Source: Christensenella intestinihominis
Lineage (GTDB): Bacteria > Bacillota > Clostridia > Christensenellales > Christensenellaceae
DNA: 64,000 nucleotides
NCBI RefSeq assembly: GCF_001678845.1
Contig: NZ_MAIQ01000005.1
Span: forward strand, 4,925-68,924
Direction of reading: 5' to 3'
Position 1 is the first letter of the stretch; each line of letters starts with the position of its first letter. Below the pieces are notes generated by a model, which saw only the letters and a list, made by a program, of their open reading frames with translations, did no database searches and was not told the origin of the DNA. Below are positions 61,667-64,000 of this stretch, in pieces. Both the position numbers and the translations under genes were made by a program.

Positions 61667-61876
61667 GGAAAATAAGGCGGGAACAGAAGGTTTTTTGATT
61701 TCGTATGCAGGACACCGGCGGCGGTTTTGTGCAATTTGTCAGTTTGTAAGGACAATACGAGCGGCGCGGGCAGGAACGGGAAACGGCTTAAAAAGCGTTT
61801 AACAGAAAGGATTTTTCCATATCCTATTCCTTCATGGTTTTTTTACAAAATATTCTTAAAAAATCCCAAATAGAGA

Positions 61877-61905
61877 TTGATATTTTATATGAAAAACGGT
61901 ACAAT
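61877..61905 (+). promoter_or_regulatory. Promoter of the NuoE/NuoF-like operon
   Basis: TTGATA, 17 bases, TACAAT, about 70 bases before the first gene. Confidence 0.75.
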
Positions 61906-61974
61906 AAAAGAACATGTTAAATATTTAACAATGTCAGCGCCGGGGGGCGAAATGAAAATCAGGAGGTCTTGGAT

Positions 61975-62439
61975 TTGGACAACGAAGAGATGAAGCAGAC
62001 TTTGGACGGGATTCTTAAGGAGCATCCCAAAAAATCGGAAATCATTCCTATTTTACAGGCGGTACAGAAGGAATACCGCTATCTTCCCGAAGAAGCGCTT
62101 TGCTATGTGGCCGAAAAGCTGCATGTCGGCGAAGCGAAAATATATTCCATCGCAACTTTTTACGAAAATTTTTCCCTTGAACCGAAGGGGAAATATGTAA
62201 TTAAGATATGTGACGGGACGGCATGCCATGTCCGCAAGTCGATCCCGATCCTTGAAGCCCTCCGTAAGAAACTCGGGCTTTCCGAACAGAAGAAAACGAC
62301 GGACGATATGCTTTACACGGTCGAGACGGTTTCATGCCTCGGGGCATGCGGGCTTGCCCCGGTGCTTACGGTGAACGACAAAGTATACCCGACGATGACA
62401 CCTGATTCAGCATGCGAATTAATCGACACACTGAAATAA
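61975..62439 (+). CDS. NuoE-like thioredoxin-fold [2Fe-2S] subunit
   Basis: A 154-residue subunit of the NuoE/HydC/HndA family. The [2Fe-2S] ligands are visible as CDGTAC and CLGAC. The N-terminal helical part (PILQAVQKEYRYLPEEAL) is typical. AGGAGG at 61961-61966 places the start at the TTG at 61975, eight bases downstream; the other TTG at 61969 is too close. It transfers electrons to or from the NuoF-like subunit encoded next, in a bifurcating hydrogenase, NADP-reducing hydrogenase or formate dehydrogenase complex. Confidence 0.9.
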   Translation: MDNEEMKQTLDGILKEHPKKSEIIPILQAVQKEYRYLPEEALCYVAEKLHVGEAKIYSIATFYENFSLEPKGKYVIKICDGTACHVRKSIPILEALRKKLGLSEQKKTTDDMLYTVETVSCLGACGLAPVLTVNDKVYPTMTPDSACELIDTLK

Positions 62440-62511
62440 GGCAAGGTCGGCTTGCCTGTATGGATTTGTGGACCCGGATGCTGTTACCATCAATTACGGA
62501 AGGAACGGATT

Positions 62512-64000
62512 ATGATACATAACGTAAAGGAATTAAATAAATTTAAGAATCAATACAAGAAATCTATGGAAGCGCAGTACAAAAAAGTATTGGTCTGCGC
62601 GGGGACCGGCTGTGTCGCGGGCGGCTCGCTTGAAATATTCAGCCGCCTGAAGGAGCTTGCGGAAGCGGCGGGGCTTCCCGTATCGGTGGAGCTGAAAGAA
62701 GAGCCGCATGAAGAAATCGCTTTCAAAAAGAGCGGATGCCACGGCTTTTGCGAAATGGGGCCGCTCTTGCGGATCGAGCCGTTTGGCTGGCTGTATGTGA
62801 AGGTAAAGCCGGAGGACTGCGAGGAAATCCTTGAAAAGAGCCTCAAGGGCGACGAACCGGTGGAACGCCTTTTATTCCACCAAGACGGTAAGGCGTACGC
62901 CGCGGAGGAAGAAATCCCGTTTTACAAAAAGCAAACGCGTATGGTCCTTTCAAACTGCGGGCATACGGACGCGGAAGCAATCGAGGAATATATTGCGCGC
63001 GGCGGCTACCAGGCCGTTGCAAAGGCGCTGTTTGATATGAAGACGGACGATATTGTCGGGGAAGTGATGGATTCCGGGCTCCGCGGGCGCGGGGGCGGCG
63101 GCTTCCCCACGGGCAGGAAGCTCCAGCAGGTGGCCAAACAAAAGGAAGTCAGGAAATTTGTCGTGTGCAATGGCGACGAGGGCGACCCGGGCGCGTTTAT
63201 GGACCGGAGCATCATGGAAGGCGATCCGCACAAGATGATCGAAGGCATGATGATCGCGGGTATCGCAACGGGCGCGCATGAAGGCTATATCTATGTCCGT
63301 GCGGAATATCCGCTGGCCGTCAAGCGTTTGCAGACGGCGATTGCCGCCGCGGAAAAGCAGGGACTCCTGGGGGACAATATTTTGGACAGCGGCTTTGATT
63401 TCACGCTGAAAATCAACCAGGGCGCGGGCGCATTCGTATGCGGCGAGGGCAGCGCGCTCACCGCCTCCATCGAGGGCAACCGCGGGATGCCGCGGGTAAA
63501 ACCGCCGCGTACGGTGGAACAGGGGCTGTTCGGCAAGCCGACGGTGCTTTCAAACGTGGAGACCTATGCGAATATTCCGATGATTATATTGAACGGTTCG
63601 GGCTGGTTCCGCAGCATGGGAACGGAAAACAGCCCGGGCACCAAGGCCTTCGCCCTCACGGGAAATGTCAACAACACCGGCCTCATCGAAGTGCCGATGG
63701 GCACGACGCTGCGGGAGGTTATTTTTGACATCGGGGGCGGCATCAAAAACGGCAAGAAATTCAAGGCGGTACAGATCGGCGGGCCGTCGGGCGGATGCAT
63801 GACGGAAGAGCACCTCGATATGCCGATGGATTTCGATTCCCTGAAGAAAAAAGGCGCGATGATCGGGTCCGGCGGCCTTGTGGTGATGGACGAAGACAAC
63901 TGCATGGTTGAGGTGGCGCGCTTCTTTATGAATTTTACGCAAAACGAATCGTGCGGGAAATGCGTTCCGTGCCGCGAAGGCACGCTCCGCATGCTTGAAA
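62512..64000 (+). CDS. NuoF-like FMN/NAD(P)H-binding FeS subunit (partial, runs off the window)
   Basis: At least 496 codons with no stop before the window end. An N-terminal thioredoxin-like [2Fe-2S] domain (CAGTGC, CHGFC) is followed by the NuoF core: GRGGGGFPTGRK (FMN), CNGDEGDPGAF (NAD(H)), GAGAFVCGEGSALTASIEG, and the start of the [4Fe-4S] site ESCGKCVPCREGT. This matches HydB/HndC/NuoF of electron-bifurcating hydrogenases. GEGSALT replaces the usual GEETALL. GGAAGGA precedes the ATG. The catalytic subunit should lie downstream. Confidence 0.93.
   Translation, partial: MIHNVKELNKFKNQYKKSMEAQYKKVLVCAGTGCVAGGSLEIFSRLKELAEAAGLPVSVELKEEPHEEIAFKKSGCHGFCEMGPLLRIEPFGWLYVKVKPEDCEEILEKSLKGDEPVERLLFHQDGKAYAAEEEIPFYKKQTRMVLSNCGHTDAEAIEEYIARGGYQAVAKALFDMKTDDIVGEVMDSGLRGRGGGGFPTGRKLQQVAKQKEVRKFVVCNGDEGDPGAFMDRSIMEGDPHKMIEGMMIAGIATGAHEGYIYVRAEYPLAVKRLQTAIAAAEKQGLLGDNILDSGFDFTLKINQGAGAFVCGEGSALTASIEGNRGMPRVKPPRTVEQGLFGKPTVLSNVETYANIPMIILNGSGWFRSMGTENSPGTKAFALTGNVNNTGLIEVPMGTTLREVIFDIGGGIKNGKKFKAVQIGGPSGGCMTEEHLDMPMDFDSLKKKGAMIGSGGLVVMDEDNCMVEVARFFMNFTQNESCGKCVPCREGTLRMLE

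Larger units (their letters stand above)
61601..61974. other. 374-base divergent region between padR and the FeS operon
   Basis: No gene. It holds the padR promoter and tandem palindromes at one end and the promoter of the NuoE-like gene at the other. Between them (about 61670-61875) I see no recognisable signal. Confidence 0.6.

Overview
The window is a gene-dense bacterial chromosome segment with short intergenic gaps, strong AGGAGG ribosome sites, sigma-70 type TTGACA/TATAAT promoters, many T-tailed hairpin terminators and no insertion sequence, phage gene or CRISPR array that I can see. The gene set (MurG, UvrAB, BioY/BioB, several Rbs-type sugar ABC systems, LacI/DeoR/AraC/GntR sugar regulators, a processive glycolipid glucosyltransferase, and NuoE/NuoF-like hydrogenase or dehydrogenase subunits) fits an anaerobic, sugar-fermenting member of the Bacillota, class Clostridia. 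A Christensenellales-type gut organism is my guess, but nothing here proves a genus.

Layout. 1-14.9 kb is housekeeping and small accessory genes: a truncated tRNA-Ala, a MacB-like ABC exporter with a giant coiled-coil FtsX permease, an MFS exporter behind a perfect palindrome, uvrB, a Gfo/Idh/MocA oxidoreductase, uvrA, a PHP phosphoesterase, an aldo/keto reductase and a nitroreductase. 14.9-23.6 kb is sugar system A: a divergent DeoR regulator, a complex leader, permease, ATPase, lipoprotein, a RhaM-type mutarotase, a ribokinase-family kinase and three consecutive DeoC-family genes. 23.6-31.9 kb has an orphan sugar-ABC ATPase, a divergent AraC regulator and sugar system B (ATPase, permease, lipoprotein, cupin, Gfo/Idh oxidoreductase). 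32-41 kb is mixed: a zinc-ribbon protein, a solitary HicB-like protein, bioY-bioB behind a BirA-type operator, a flavodoxin-like reductase with an MFS transporter, murG with a HEAT-methyltransferase, and a GT28 glycolipid synthase with an SDR dehydrogenase. 41-52 kb is sugar system C: a PocR-AraC regulator, a LacI regulator, lipoprotein, ATPase, permease, D-lyxose isomerase-like protein, FGGY kinase, class II aldolase and fucose-isomerase-like protein. 52-64 kb holds a GntR regulator, a TRIC/UPF0126 channel, a YbjQ protein, a radical SAM protein, a DeoR regulator with a sorbose-1-phosphate-reductase-like dehydrogenase, a VOC protein, a MerR-TipAS regulator, a PadR regulator with an FtsW-like protein, and the start of a NuoE/NuoF-like flavin-FeS operon cut by the window end.

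How it works together. Three complete high-affinity sugar importers each carry their own catabolic enzymes. System A reads as import, anomer conversion, phosphorylation and aldol cleavage, as for a deoxypentose. System C reads as import, isomerisation, phosphorylation and aldol cleavage. System B lacks an obvious kinase and appears to start with oxidation.

The most unusual item is the trio of DeoC paralogues. The first keeps all three catalytic residues, the second lacks the relay lysine, and the third lacks all three. Other points of interest are a strong promoter followed at once by an intrinsic terminator ahead of system A, AAACGTTT palindromes shared by that leader and the distant lacI promoter, tandem perfect palindromes on the padR promoter, and a MerR promoter with the diagnostic 19-base spacer.
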